From NCBI RefSeq assembly GCF_017814945.1, contig NZ_JAGIPX010000044.1, forward strand, positions 1 to 64,000: a stretch of 64,000 nucleotides of DNA, in the 5' to 3' direction. Source of the stretch: Paraburkholderia sp. LEh10. Its GTDB lineage: Bacteria > Pseudomonadota > Gammaproteobacteria > Burkholderiales > Burkholderiaceae. The first letter of the stretch is position 1. Every line of letters begins with the position of its first letter. Positions 16,964-24,464 of the stretch are shown piece after piece. A program made the position numbers and the translations under genes. The notes under the pieces were generated by a model. It was given only the letters and a program-made list of their open reading frames with translations, ran no database searches and was not told the origin of the DNA.

Positions 16964-17446
16964 TCAGACGGTCCATGTATGAATGATCAACGCGTTCTCC
17001 TTGCGATGGAGAAGCTGAAGGTCCAGCACGTCGAGCGGGTTGATCGGGCGGATGCCTTCGATCAGCGACGCCTCGCCATGACCATACAGCGCCTGCAATG
17101 CAAAGCGGCATGCGTAGACCTTACCGCCCTCTCCCATGAACTTGACCAGTTGATTGTTGAAGTTCAGGTGGCCGGGGAAGGCTTCGTCGCCAAGTGTCGG
17201 AAAGCCACGCTGCAAACCGAGCGTGACGCCAGGGCCATAGAGCAGCACTGATGTATCGAAGCCCTTGCGTTGCAGGCGCGTCGCCTGCAGCAAATTCACG
17301 AAGCCGATCGAGCCTTCGAATGCGACCGTATGAAACGTCACCAGCGCTTTTTCGCCCGGCTCGGCCTTGACGTCGGGAAAGACCTTCTCTTCGTAGTCGA
17401 CCAGGTAATCGCCTTTCTTATGTAGCGGTTGATTGACGGCAGGCAT
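16964..17446 (-). CDS. MSMEG_0572/Sll0783-family nitrogen starvation response protein
   Basis: A 160-residue protein of the family that heads Nit1C clusters. It resembles DsrE-like folds: VTFHTVAFEGSIGFVNLLQATRL, then FDTSVLLYGPGVTLGL and a C-terminal helix-strand with KVYACRFALQALYG. No signal peptide or membrane segment. Function unknown; cyanobacterial Sll0783 is induced under nitrogen starvation. ATG at 17446 with GGAGAG at suitable spacing. First gene of a nine-gene operon with a sigma-54-like promoter 75-90 bases upstream. Confidence 0.88.
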   Translation of the reverse strand: MPAVNQPLHKKGDYLVDYEEKVFPDVKAEPGEKALVTFHTVAFEGSIGFVNLLQATRLQRKGFDTSVLLYGPGVTLGLQRGFPTLGDEAFPGHLNFNNQLVKFMGEGGKVYACRFALQALYGHGEASLIEGIRPINPLDVLDLQLLHRKENALIIHTWTV

Positions 17447-17520
17447 ATCGCTCTCTCCAATAAGTCGCGTAATTGATCGGATTGCTCAACGGGAAATCAC
17501 CCGATTGGCGAACCACTTAA

Positions 17521-17537
17521 CGCAACGCGTATGCCAA
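17521..17537 (-). promoter_or_regulatory. Sigma-54 type -24/-12 promoter for the Nit1C operon
   Basis: On the minus strand the sequence reads TTGGCATACGCGTTGCG. It matches the RpoN consensus TGGCAC-N5-TTGC with 5/6 at -24 and intact TTGC at -12, and the GG and GC are separated by exactly 10 bp. A start about 12 bases downstream (near 17510) would give a leader of about 64 nt to the ATG at 17446. Sigma-54 control would fit nitrogen-limited expression through NtrC. Confidence 0.6.
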
Positions 17538-17550
17538 TTTCCGGCCCGGT

Positions 17551-17742
17551 TCATGCAATCAACTTCCAATCAATCAACGCGAGTTTGTTCGAGCGGCCCG
17601 AAAATTTCTTTGCAAGCCCTTGCTTGCGGGGCTTTTCGGGTAGCTTTGACCGATGGGCGCGCACCGGCTTCGCACAATCACACAGCGTCTTTTGCGTGCA
17701 TGTGGTGCGCAATACCCCGCGAGCGTGCATTCATCCAATCAA
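17551..17742. repeat. Direct repeats TCATsCAATCAA, candidate MocR operator
   Basis: Copies at 17551-17562 and 17731-17742 differ at one base of twelve. MocR-type regulators bind direct repeats in the divergent promoter, which is where these lie. Confidence 0.4.
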
Positions 17743-17843
17743 TGCGATCAAGTTTTTAACTGAATGGAATTTGATTCTTTCTTGAGAAATTCGCGTGTTA
17801 CCTTTGAATCACGCATTCAAGCGTTTGCATCGGGAATCCCAGC

Positions 17844-19235
17844 ATGGACAGCCTCACGCATCACTGGCTCAAGCGACTGACTGAAAGCCGCAAACCGGCG
17901 TATCTTGTGATACCGGATCTCATTGAAGAAGATCTCGCAAGCGGACGTCTGCGTCCGCGCGACCGGCTGCCCGGCTTGCGCGACCTTGCGGGCGCACTGC
18001 AGCTGAATTACACGACGGTCGCGCGGGCCTATGCGGAGGCGCGCAAGCGCGGCTTGCTCGACGCACGTGCGGGCAGCGGCACCTTCGTGCGTGGGAGGAC
18101 GCAGACGTTGCCGCTTGCGGGCGGCAGCAGTGTCGAGATGTCGATGAACATGCCGCCCGAGCCGCCCGAGCTTGCGGCGCGCTTGAGGGAGTCATCGGCG
18201 AGCCTGTTCGCGCAAACTGATCCTTATCGGCTGCTGCGGTATCAGGACTTCGGCGGCATGCCCGACGATCGCGCCGCCGCACGCGTATGGCTGAAAGACC
18301 GCTTGCCGGACTGCGAAGAAGACACGGTGCTGGTGTGTCCTGGCATTCATAGTGCCCTGGTCGCGCTCGTGTCGCAGCTTGCCAGGCCGGGTGAAACGGT
18401 TTGCCTCGATACGCTCGCGTATCCCGGCATCAAGGCGATCGCGTCGCAACTCGGGGTACGCCTGCAGCCGCTGCCGCGCGACGAAGAAGGCCCTTTGCCG
18501 CATGCGTTCGAAGCACTCTGCAAGACCGAAAAGCCCGGCGCGTTCTACTGCAACCCGACCTTGCAGAATCCGAGCACGCTCACGCTATCGATTCAGCGGC
18601 GTGAAGCGCTTGCCGATGTCGCATTGCGCTACAGCGTTCCCATCATCGAAGACGATGCGTATGGCGGGCTCTCCGCTAGCAAACCCGTTGCGCTCGCCAC
18701 GCTCGCGCCCGAACTGACCTGGTACGTGACCGGCTTCTCGAAGACGCTCGGTGCAGGCTTGCGGGTCGCTTACTTGCGCGCGCCGAGCGCAAGACAGACA
18801 CAACGTGTCGCAGGTGCGTTGCGCGCGACAACCGTGATGCCGAGTCCGTTCACGATGATGCTGGCGACACAATGGGTCAACGACGGCACCGCGCATGAAA
18901 TGCTCGACGCGATCCGCAAGGAAGCGAACGTGCGCCAGGCGATTGCGTCACAGGAACTCGCGGGCTGGCATTACGATGCGCATCACGACGGCTTTCATCT
19001 GTGGCTGCCGATTCCTGCGCAGTGCGACTGGAGCGCGCCCGAGCTTGCGCTGCAATTGCGCAATCAGGGCGTGGGAGCGGTGGCGGGGGCCGCGTTCTCG
19101 ATGGACGGTAACCCGCCCAACGCGATTCGGATCTGTCTGGGCGGCCCGCAGGACAGGGACGACTGTCGCGACGCCATGCAACGTGTCTTGGAAACGCTGA
19201 ATGATCCGCATCATCTGCATGTGCCGATGATGTAA
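17844..19235 (+). CDS. MocR-type transcriptional regulator (GntR HTH plus aminotransferase domain)
   Basis: A 463-residue PLP-binding regulator. Residues about 8-75 form a GntR winged helix (LPGLRDLAGALQLNYTTVARAYAEARKRGLL), followed by a class I aminotransferase fold: NPTLQNPSTLTLS, EDDAYGGLSA and the Schiff-base lysine Lys300 in GFSKTLGAGLR. Such proteins sense amino acids or pyridoxal compounds and usually control the adjacent divergent unit. It is transcribed away from the Nit1C operon and is its likely specific regulator, acting alongside sigma-54. The length is normal for the family. Confidence 0.93.
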   Translation: MDSLTHHWLKRLTESRKPAYLVIPDLIEEDLASGRLRPRDRLPGLRDLAGALQLNYTTVARAYAEARKRGLLDARAGSGTFVRGRTQTLPLAGGSSVEMSMNMPPEPPELAARLRESSASLFAQTDPYRLLRYQDFGGMPDDRAAARVWLKDRLPDCEEDTVLVCPGIHSALVALVSQLARPGETVCLDTLAYPGIKAIASQLGVRLQPLPRDEEGPLPHAFEALCKTEKPGAFYCNPTLQNPSTLTLSIQRREALADVALRYSVPIIEDDAYGGLSASKPVALATLAPELTWYVTGFSKTLGAGLRVAYLRAPSARQTQRVAGALRATTVMPSPFTMMLATQWVNDGTAHEMLDAIRKEANVRQAIASQELAGWHYDAHHDGFHLWLPIPAQCDWSAPELALQLRNQGVGAVAGAAFSMDGNPPNAIRICLGGPQDRDDCRDAMQRVLETLNDPHHLHVPMM

Positions 19236-19309
19236 CGGCACGCGCCCAGCGATGAAAACGCTCCTATCGCTGAGCGCCTTCAACAGCAAGAGCAAAAGGA
19301 AAAGTAGAG

Positions 19310-19325
19310 GCCGCCCGAAGGCGGC
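19310..19325. terminator. Hairpin between convergent genes, bidirectional terminator candidate
   Basis: GCCGCC-CGAA-GGCGGC forms a 6-bp stem with a tetraloop between the MocR gene and the deaminase gene. On the minus strand it is followed by a pyrimidine-rich stretch with TTTTCC and TTTT, favouring termination of the deaminase transcript. Confidence 0.6.
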
Positions 19326-19365
19326 TTGCTCAGACAGCCGACAAAGCGTGTCGTCGTTCACAGGA

Positions 19366-19908
19366 TCAATCCCACCGCAGCTTCCAAAACTCACGCTGCA
19401 CCTGCATGATTTCTTCTTCGACCTCGACGACTGGACCGATCAGGTCAACGCGCTTCTGGCAATGGTCAAATACATAGCGCGACGACACACTCATCGTCGG
19501 ATTCTCCGCGTGGTCACCCGTCGCTTGCAGCAGACGCTCCTCGGTCATGCCGAACACCACGCGCCCGATGTTCGCCCAATACGCGGTGCCCGCGCACATG
19601 CAGCATGGTTCGACGGTCGTGTAGAGCGTGCAGCTCCACAAATATTTTGGCGTGAAGTTGATCGCAGCGATGCGCGCGAGCACCGCTTCCGCATGATTGA
19701 CTGTATCGACGTTGCCTTGCTCGATCAGCACGGTCTCCTGATCGGGGCCGACGAGGATCGCGCCGAACGGGTGATGGTCCATCAGCGTCGCGCGCTCCGC
19801 GACAACGCTCTCATGGCGCAGATGGCGGACGATCTGTTCGCGCGTCGGCGCGAGCCCTTGCTCAGGGAGGTCGGATGCCTTCTGTTTCGATGGGATAATC
19901 AGGCTCAA
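19366..19908 (-). CDS. Cytidine/deoxycytidylate deaminase-fold nucleoside deaminase
   Basis: A 180-residue zinc deaminase. The catalytic signature is complete: His72-Ala-Glu74 in NHAEAV and Cys102/Cys105 in EPCCMCAG. The TadA/guanine-deaminase-like arrangement (PCCMC, then a strand with GRVVFGM) points to a base or nucleoside deaminase. The start is a TTG at 19908 with AGGAGG at good spacing; no in-frame ATG fits. It begins 28 bases after the BMP-family binding-protein gene, so the pair probably takes up and deaminates a nucleoside or nucleobase, releasing ammonia. Which one is not known. Confidence 0.83.
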   Translation of the reverse strand: MSLIIPSKQKASDLPEQGLAPTREQIVRHLRHESVVAERATLMDHHPFGAILVGPDQETVLIEQGNVDTVNHAEAVLARIAAINFTPKYLWSCTLYTTVEPCCMCAGTAYWANIGRVVFGMTEERLLQATGDHAENPTMSVSSRYVFDHCQKRVDLIGPVVEVEEEIMQVQREFWKLRWD

Positions 19909-19936
19909 CGGTGTCTCCTCCTCCCTGTTGGCGGCG

Positions 19937-21049
19937 TTATTTCGGTAGCGAGCCGTCCACGCCCTGCACGAACCAGTTGAGCCGCAACAGCTCGGCGTCG
20001 GAGAGCGACTTGCCCGCGGCGACCTTGATTGCGCCACTCTGGTCCTTGATCGGTCCGGCGAACGGATCGAACCTGCCCGCTATGATGTCGTCGCGCTTTT
20101 GCGCCAGCGCCTTTTGCGCGGCCGGCGAGACGGCTTCAGAGTTGATGCTGGCAAGGTCGATTGCTTTCTCCTTGAGGCCCCACCACGTCGGCGCGTTGTT
20201 CCACTTGCCCGACTGTACCTGCTCAATCAGATGCGAGTAGTAGACACCCCAGTAGCTTACACATGCGCCCAGCTGCGCATTCGGGCCAAATTTCTTCATG
20301 TCCGAGTCCCAGCCGAACGCATGCACCTTCTTCTGCTCAGCCGTCTGCATCGTCGCCGTCGAATCGGTGTTCTGAATCAACACGTCGGCGCCTTGGCCGA
20401 TCAACGTTTCAGCCGCCTGCTTCTCCTTGCCGGGATCGAACCATGTATTGATCCACACCACCTTCACCTTCGCGTTCGGATTGACCGAGCGCGCACCCAT
20501 GGTGAACGCGTTGATGTTGCGCACCACTTCTGGAACGGGCACTGAGCCGACGAAGCCCAGCGTGCCCGTCTTCGTCGTATAGCCTCCGACAAGCCCCGCC
20601 AGATACGCGCTCTGATACGTGCGCACATCATAGGTCGCGAAGTTCGCGGCCTTCTTATAGCCGGTCGCATGCTCGAAGACGACGTCGGGATAGTCCTTCG
20701 CCGTCTTCAGTTCGAAGTCCTGGAAGCCAAAGCTCGATCCGACGATGATCTTGTTGCCCTTGCTCGCGAGGTCGCGGAACACGCGCTCCGAGTCGGCCGA
20801 TTCGGGCACGTTCTCGATGCGCGTGACCTTGATTTTGTCGCCGAACTTCGCTTCGATCGCCCTCACGCCCTGCTCGTGCGCGTAGGTCCAGCCCGCGTCG
20901 CCGGGATTGCCAAGATAGACGAACGCGACGCCCATCGGCTGCGCGGCCAAGGCGGCGGTACTCAAAGCGACAGAGGTGCCAAGTGTGGCCAGAAGCGTTG
21001 CCGGAAAGCGCAGCGAGCGTACGGCTGCGCGAGCCATTTTTGTTTTCAT
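19937..21049 (-). CDS. BMP/Med-family periplasmic nucleoside-binding protein
   Basis: A 370-residue BMP-family (PnrA/Med-like) ABC substrate-binding protein. ATG at 21049 begins a signal peptide (basic start MKTKMARAAVRSLR, hydrophobic core, likely cut after ALA around residue 36). The family features are present: GDAGWTYAHEQG (with the nucleoside-contacting Trp), a GSSFGFQD segment, FVGSVPVPEV and HAFGWDSDM. Such proteins deliver purine nucleosides or related compounds to an ABC transporter. The partner ATPase and permease genes are not in the window. Followed by the deaminase gene in the same operon. Confidence 0.9.
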   Translation of the reverse strand: MKTKMARAAVRSLRFPATLLATLGTSVALSTAALAAQPMGVAFVYLGNPGDAGWTYAHEQGVRAIEAKFGDKIKVTRIENVPESADSERVFRDLASKGNKIIVGSSFGFQDFELKTAKDYPDVVFEHATGYKKAANFATYDVRTYQSAYLAGLVGGYTTKTGTLGFVGSVPVPEVVRNINAFTMGARSVNPNAKVKVVWINTWFDPGKEKQAAETLIGQGADVLIQNTDSTATMQTAEQKKVHAFGWDSDMKKFGPNAQLGACVSYWGVYYSHLIEQVQSGKWNNAPTWWGLKEKAIDLASINSEAVSPAAQKALAQKRDDIIAGRFDPFAGPIKDQSGAIKVAAGKSLSDAELLRLNWFVQGVDGSLPK

Positions 21050-21657
21050 TGAATCTCCGAAGACGGGGAAATGGGTGGAGAGCGCGGCCATTCGCCAGAC
21101 GTGCCTCCACCCGGAGATGGTGTTGAGCCAATATAGCGGTCCAAAATTAACTCCGCTATGCCCGGTATAACGAGTTTGATATGAATGATGCGGTGAGGAT
21201 CACTTCCCTGAGGTAGAAGTGTTACCCCAAAACAGCGCTGAAATTATGTCGAGTCCTCCAATGCGTCGTCCATCACCGAGCCCCTGAATTCTTAGGTATT
21301 GTCGCTGACCGATTCGACCAATTTCCATAATCATCAACTTGGCATAATCGGCCATAGCCGACGATCGCCGACCAGCCACGGTGCGGCGGTTGAAGGTCGC
21401 TTCGCTGACATTCGCAAACCCGTGCCGGCGAATGTCGCCTCTCTTTTTGCCGAATGAGTCTTACCGACCCGGAGCTTCCGGTCAGCTCGAAGACAGGTTT
21501 AGTGACCGAATTGGGATCTACTACCGCCATCCGAGCTTCCATCATCGAGATACTGGTTGCAGGGCTACGCGCTCGTCCACGCCTCGGTGCCTGACAGCCT
21601 CTTCCCGTCACTGTAGAGCGCCGTTTCCGGACTCTCGAGACACGTCAGTCATCTCCT
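21050..21657. other. Intergenic region, no gene seen
   Basis: About 600 bases between the BMP gene start and the LysR gene end. Apart from the dyad at 21133-21159 nothing coding is supported. Stretches such as 21350-21470 resemble in style the non-coding filler seen at 23530-23880 and 33680-33800. Confidence 0.35.
21133..21159. promoter_or_regulatory. Operator-like dyad upstream of the BMP binding-protein gene
   Basis: ATAGCGG (21133-21139) and CCGCTAT (21153-21159) are perfect inverted 7-mers with a 13-base A/T-rich spacer. They lie just downstream of a TTATAC minus-strand -10-like hexamer, where a repressor would overlap the transcript start. Confidence 0.45.
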
Positions 21658-22566
21658 TCACGTCTTGTCCCACGGTGGCTCGCCCGAAAACGCGTTGACC
21701 AGAAAATCGATTGCCGCACGAACTTTTGCGCTCACGTGGCGACGGCTCGGATACAGGGCGAGCACATCGATATCCGGCAAGCGGTATTCAGGCAATACCT
21801 GAACGAGCCTGCCCGCGCGAAGGTCTTCGCCAATCAGGAACGTGGGCTGCCAGATCACGCCGTGCCCCGCGAGCGCCGCGCCGCGTGCTGTGTCGCCGTT
21901 ATTGGTGTGCATGTGACAGTTGACCTCGATAGCATGAGTTTTGCCCTCGTTGTCCATCAGTTGCCACTCATCGGCGGTGGCGGCATACGTATAGCCGATG
22001 CACCGGTGTCCCAGCAGGTCCGCCGGTATCTCCGGATGTCCCCAACGCTTCAGATAACCGGGCGAAGCACACAGGATGTTTTTCGATGTCGCCAGTTTGC
22101 GGGCCGCATGATCAACCGTACCAGCGCGCGAGATACGAATGGCCAGGTCAAAGCCCTCCTCGACGATATCGACGACGCGATCAATGAGCGTAATGTCGAG
22201 CTCGACGTCGGGATATCGCTGCATGAACTGTGGCCACAGCGGCGCGAGATGCCGGATGCCGAAGCTGACCGGTGCGTTGATACGCAGCCGTCCGCGCGGT
22301 TCGATCGACGTTGCCGACACGAGTCCTTCCGTTTCGGCAACGTCTTCGAGGATTGTCTTGCATCGCGAATAAAGCGTTTCACCGCCTTCAGTAAGCGACA
22401 ATCTGCGCGAGGTGCGATTGAGAAGTCGCGCACCGAGATGCGCCTCCAGTTCGTTCACATAGCGGGTCACGTTCGCGGGCGAGGTTTCGAGCGCATCGGC
22501 CGCGCGTGCAAAGCTGCCCCGGTTGACTACGGTCACAAAGACCTCAAACGCGCGCAGCCGGTCCAT
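21658..22566 (-). CDS. LysR-family transcriptional regulator
   Basis: A 302-residue LTTR. The N-terminal winged helix (residues 1-60; MDRLRAFEVFVTVVNRGSFARAADAL) and the usual effector-binding domain (about 90-295) are complete. The sequence belongs to the CrgA/AaeR-like group often beside an oxidoreductase. It is divergent from the SDR gene with a shared 139-base region carrying a T-N11-A type dyad, so it probably controls that gene and itself. The ligand is unknown. Confidence 0.93.
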   Translation of the reverse strand: MDRLRAFEVFVTVVNRGSFARAADALETSPANVTRYVNELEAHLGARLLNRTSRRLSLTEGGETLYSRCKTILEDVAETEGLVSATSIEPRGRLRINAPVSFGIRHLAPLWPQFMQRYPDVELDITLIDRVVDIVEEGFDLAIRISRAGTVDHAARKLATSKNILCASPGYLKRWGHPEIPADLLGHRCIGYTYAATADEWQLMDNEGKTHAIEVNCHMHTNNGDTARGAALAGHGVIWQPTFLIGEDLRAGRLVQVLPEYRLPDIDVLALYPSRRHVSAKVRAAIDFLVNAFSGEPPWDKT

Positions 22567-22577
22567 ATTGGGCTCCG

Positions 22578-22600
22578 ATCATTCATAAAAACTGAATGAT
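22578..22600. promoter_or_regulatory. LysR-type operator dyad
   Basis: ATCATTCA (22578-22585) and TGAATGAT (22593-22600) form perfect 8-bp arms around a 7-base spacer, matching the T-N11-A form of LysR sites. It is followed by a 12-bp palindrome ATATAGCTATAT (22599-22610). Located between the divergent LysR and SDR genes. Confidence 0.7.
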
Positions 22601-22705
22601 ATAGCTATATTTGTGATCTTTCTCTGATAAAAGCGGAGTTCTATAGTGCGTTTCAAAGGAGCCGACGCATTGGGCATCGGCCCATGATGAACCAGGAGAT
22701 TGAAC

Positions 22706-23470
22706 ATGCAACGCTTGACAGGAAAAGTCGCCATCGTGACTGGCGCCAGCGCAGGCATTGGTCGTGCTGCCGCAAAGCTGTTCGCCGCAGAGGGCGCAAA
22801 GGTTGTGGTGGCGGCACGCCGCGAAGCCGAACTCGACGCGCTCGTGACAGAGATCGCTCGCGACGGCGGTACGGCTGTTTCGCTGGCAGGAGACGTGCAA
22901 TCCGAAGAATTCGCGAAAGCGCTGGTTGCCCTCGCCGTCAGCCGCTTCGGCCGTCTCGACGTCGCCTACAACAATGCGGGGATGCTCGGTGAAATGGGAC
23001 CGTCCACAGGGGTCTCGGAAGCAGGCTGGTCAGCCACGCTGGCCACCAACCTGACGAGCGCGTTTCTCGGCGCCAAACATCAGATTCCTGAAATGATCAA
23101 GCAGGGCGGTGGGTCGATCATATTCACCTCGACGTTCGTTGGCTACTCGTTCACCTTCCCGGGGACAGCCGCCTATGCTGCGAGCAAAGCCGGGCTGATC
23201 GGACTGACGCAAGCGCTCGCGGCTGAATACGGCCCACAAGGAGTGCGCGTAAACGCGATTCTCCCGGGCGCGGTGGACACGGAAATGTATCGCGGCATGA
23301 ACGATACGGCCGAATCGCAGACATTCGTGACAGGCCTGCACGCTCTCAAGCGAGTTGCAAAGCCGGAAGAGATTGCACGGTCGGCGCTCTACCTCGCTTC
23401 CGACGATTCGTCCTTTGTGACGGGTACGGCTTCATTGGTCGACGGTGGGGCTTCGATTACGCGCACATGA
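22706..23470 (+). CDS. Short-chain dehydrogenase/reductase
   Basis: A 254-residue classical SDR oxidoreductase. NAD(P)-binding TGASAGIG at residues 12-19, NNAG at 89-92, and catalytic Ser142, Tyr157 and Lys161 (YAASK). The C-terminal VTGTASLVDGG is also standard. ATG at 22706 has AGGAG upstream; a TTG at 22700 is less likely. Single gene under probable control of the divergent LysR regulator. Substrate not predictable from sequence. Confidence 0.93.
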   Translation: MQRLTGKVAIVTGASAGIGRAAAKLFAAEGAKVVVAARREAELDALVTEIARDGGTAVSLAGDVQSEEFAKALVALAVSRFGRLDVAYNNAGMLGEMGPSTGVSEAGWSATLATNLTSAFLGAKHQIPEMIKQGGGSIIFTSTFVGYSFTFPGTAAYAASKAGLIGLTQALAAEYGPQGVRVNAILPGAVDTEMYRGMNDTAESQTFVTGLHALKRVAKPEEIARSALYLASDDSSFVTGTASLVDGGASITRT

Positions 23471-23481
23471 GCTTTTGAAGA

Positions 23482-23501
23482 CTGCATCTACAGGGATGCA
23501 G
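23482..23501. terminator. Stem-loop after the SDR gene
   Basis: CTGCATC (23482-23488) and GATGCAG (23495-23501) form a perfect 7-bp stem with a 6-base loop, 12 bases after the SDR stop. No strong T-tract follows. Confidence 0.4.
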
Positions 23502-23997
23502 ATGTTCGACGACGCCGCGCGAACGCGTCGTTGGCCCACGCCCTGATGATGTCGGCTTGTGTCCGGATGTCTGTTATCGGATGCACGGCCGACATCGGAG
23601 CGCCCAAGCGCGAGCGCCGACCATGTCGGTTGTTGGCCGCACACGGTCCGACGGTGAGCCGACGACAAATGCTGCCGTCGGCCCGACTGCATCCGGCAGA
23701 AGTCGACCCACTCCGGTCGGGTAACTTTCTCCGAACCGGTCAGTCAGCCAAATCCAGGTTTCGCGAGTGGAGTGCCGATAAGCGGCCGTTGGCGACCTCA
23801 TCCGATCGGCCATCTACGGTCGCTGACTGTATTGCGTGCGATGCCTCCTTTGAGGCGACCTTCGGTCAATGGCAAAGGTCGAAGCGTAATTTCAATAGTT
23901 GATTGCGGTTCGTTCTGTTGCCTATGCGGTCTTCATGCTGCGATCGGGCAATTAGCCGCCGTCGCAACGTCGCGCGGTGATCGCAGAAAAGCTCCGC

Positions 23998-24003
23998 TAT
24001 AAT
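23998..24003 (+). promoter_or_regulatory. Perfect -10 hexamer directly before the copper operon
   Basis: TATAAT ends 7 bases before the ATG at 24011, so transcription should start at or next to that codon. The -35 region (CGGTGA at 17-bp spacing) is poor, as expected for an activator-dependent promoter. Confidence 0.5.
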
Positions 24004-24010
24004 CCGAGCG

Positions 24011-24373
24011 ATGAAATTCCTCCGCACCTTGCTCCTCGTGCTGCTTTGCGCTGTGCTGCCCATCAGTGGGCTGGCGGCTAGTGGCTTGACGGGCGAATGT
24101 CCGATGCAGATGAGCATGAGTTACGACGACGCCAGCGCGATGTCGTCGGAGATGCCCGGGTGCGAGATGACGAAGTCTTCGCCAACGGGAAAAGCCAAAG
24201 CCTTCTTCTGTAAGGCAACGGCGCAATGCCAGCTTGGCAGTCTGTATCACCCGGTGCCCGCCATCGAGGTAACCCGTCCCGCCGGGCTCTCCAGCCCAGT
24301 CGTTTTCCATTACGCGCAGTCGCTCACCGTCCGCGAGCCGGCCGGTCTCTGGCGACCTCCCCGCGCGATCTGA
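24011..24373 (+). CDS. Small secreted Cys/Met-rich protein heading the copper efflux operon
   Basis: A 120-residue protein with a signal peptide (MKFLRTLLLVLLCAVLPISGLAA, about 23 residues written here as its key run). The mature part is rich in potential Cu(I) ligands: Cys30, Met32, Met34, Met36, Met48, Cys51, Met53, Cys67, Cys73. It lies upstream of the CusC gene in the same direction, so a periplasmic copper-binding or sensing role is likely, but the family was not firmly recognised (it resembles the small DUF2946-like proteins of such operons). There is no ribosome site before the ATG; the promoter position suggests a leaderless start. Confidence 0.65.
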   Translation: MKFLRTLLLVLLCAVLPISGLAASGLTGECPMQMSMSYDDASAMSSEMPGCEMTKSSPTGKAKAFFCKATAQCQLGSLYHPVPAIEVTRPAGLSSPVVFHYAQSLTVREPAGLWRPPRAI

Positions 24374-24390
24374 TCCCTTGCTGACAGGTT

Positions 24391-24428
24391 CGCCGCATTA
24401 GCGGCGAGGTCGTCCTGCATTCAGGACG
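24391..24428 (+). other. Tandem tetraloop hairpins between the first gene and CusC
   Basis: CGCCGC-ATTA-GCGGCG (24391-24406) and CGTCCTG-CATT-CAGGACG (24411-24428) are two perfect stems back to back in a 91-base gap. Neither is followed by a T-tract, so they look more like processing or stability elements than a terminator. Confidence 0.5.
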
Positions 24429-24464
24429 TGGATTCCCTTTGGGACTCCGCCGTTGGGGTTAGAC

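Larger units (their letters stand above)
17447..17843. other. Divergent regulatory region between Nit1C operon and MocR gene
   Basis: About 400 bases without a gene. Besides the sigma-54 element it holds two near-identical direct repeats, TCATGCAATCAA (17551-17562) and TCATCCAATCAA (17731-17742), 180 bp apart, plus another CCAATCAATCAA at 17566-17577. A hairpin AAGCCC-N9-GGGCTT followed by TTC lies near 17614-17638. A weak NtrC-like half-site pair (TGCGTG-N5-GGTGCG) is at 17693-17709. Confidence 0.5.
23471..24010. other. Intergenic region before the copper operon
   Basis: About 540 bases; apart from the stem-loop at 23482 no gene is supported. The right end carries the promoter for the copper operon. 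Confidence 0.4.

Noticed and set aside
17554..17569. Second sigma-54-like element TTGGAAGTTGATTGCA on the minus strand
   Set aside because: The GG to GC distance is 9, not 10, and the -24 box is weak; the element at 17521-17537 is better in both.
21350..21470. Dispersed non-coding repeat shared with 23530-23880 and 33680-33800
   Set aside because: The stretches look alike in style but I could not align a common core by eye; a genome-wide search would be needed.
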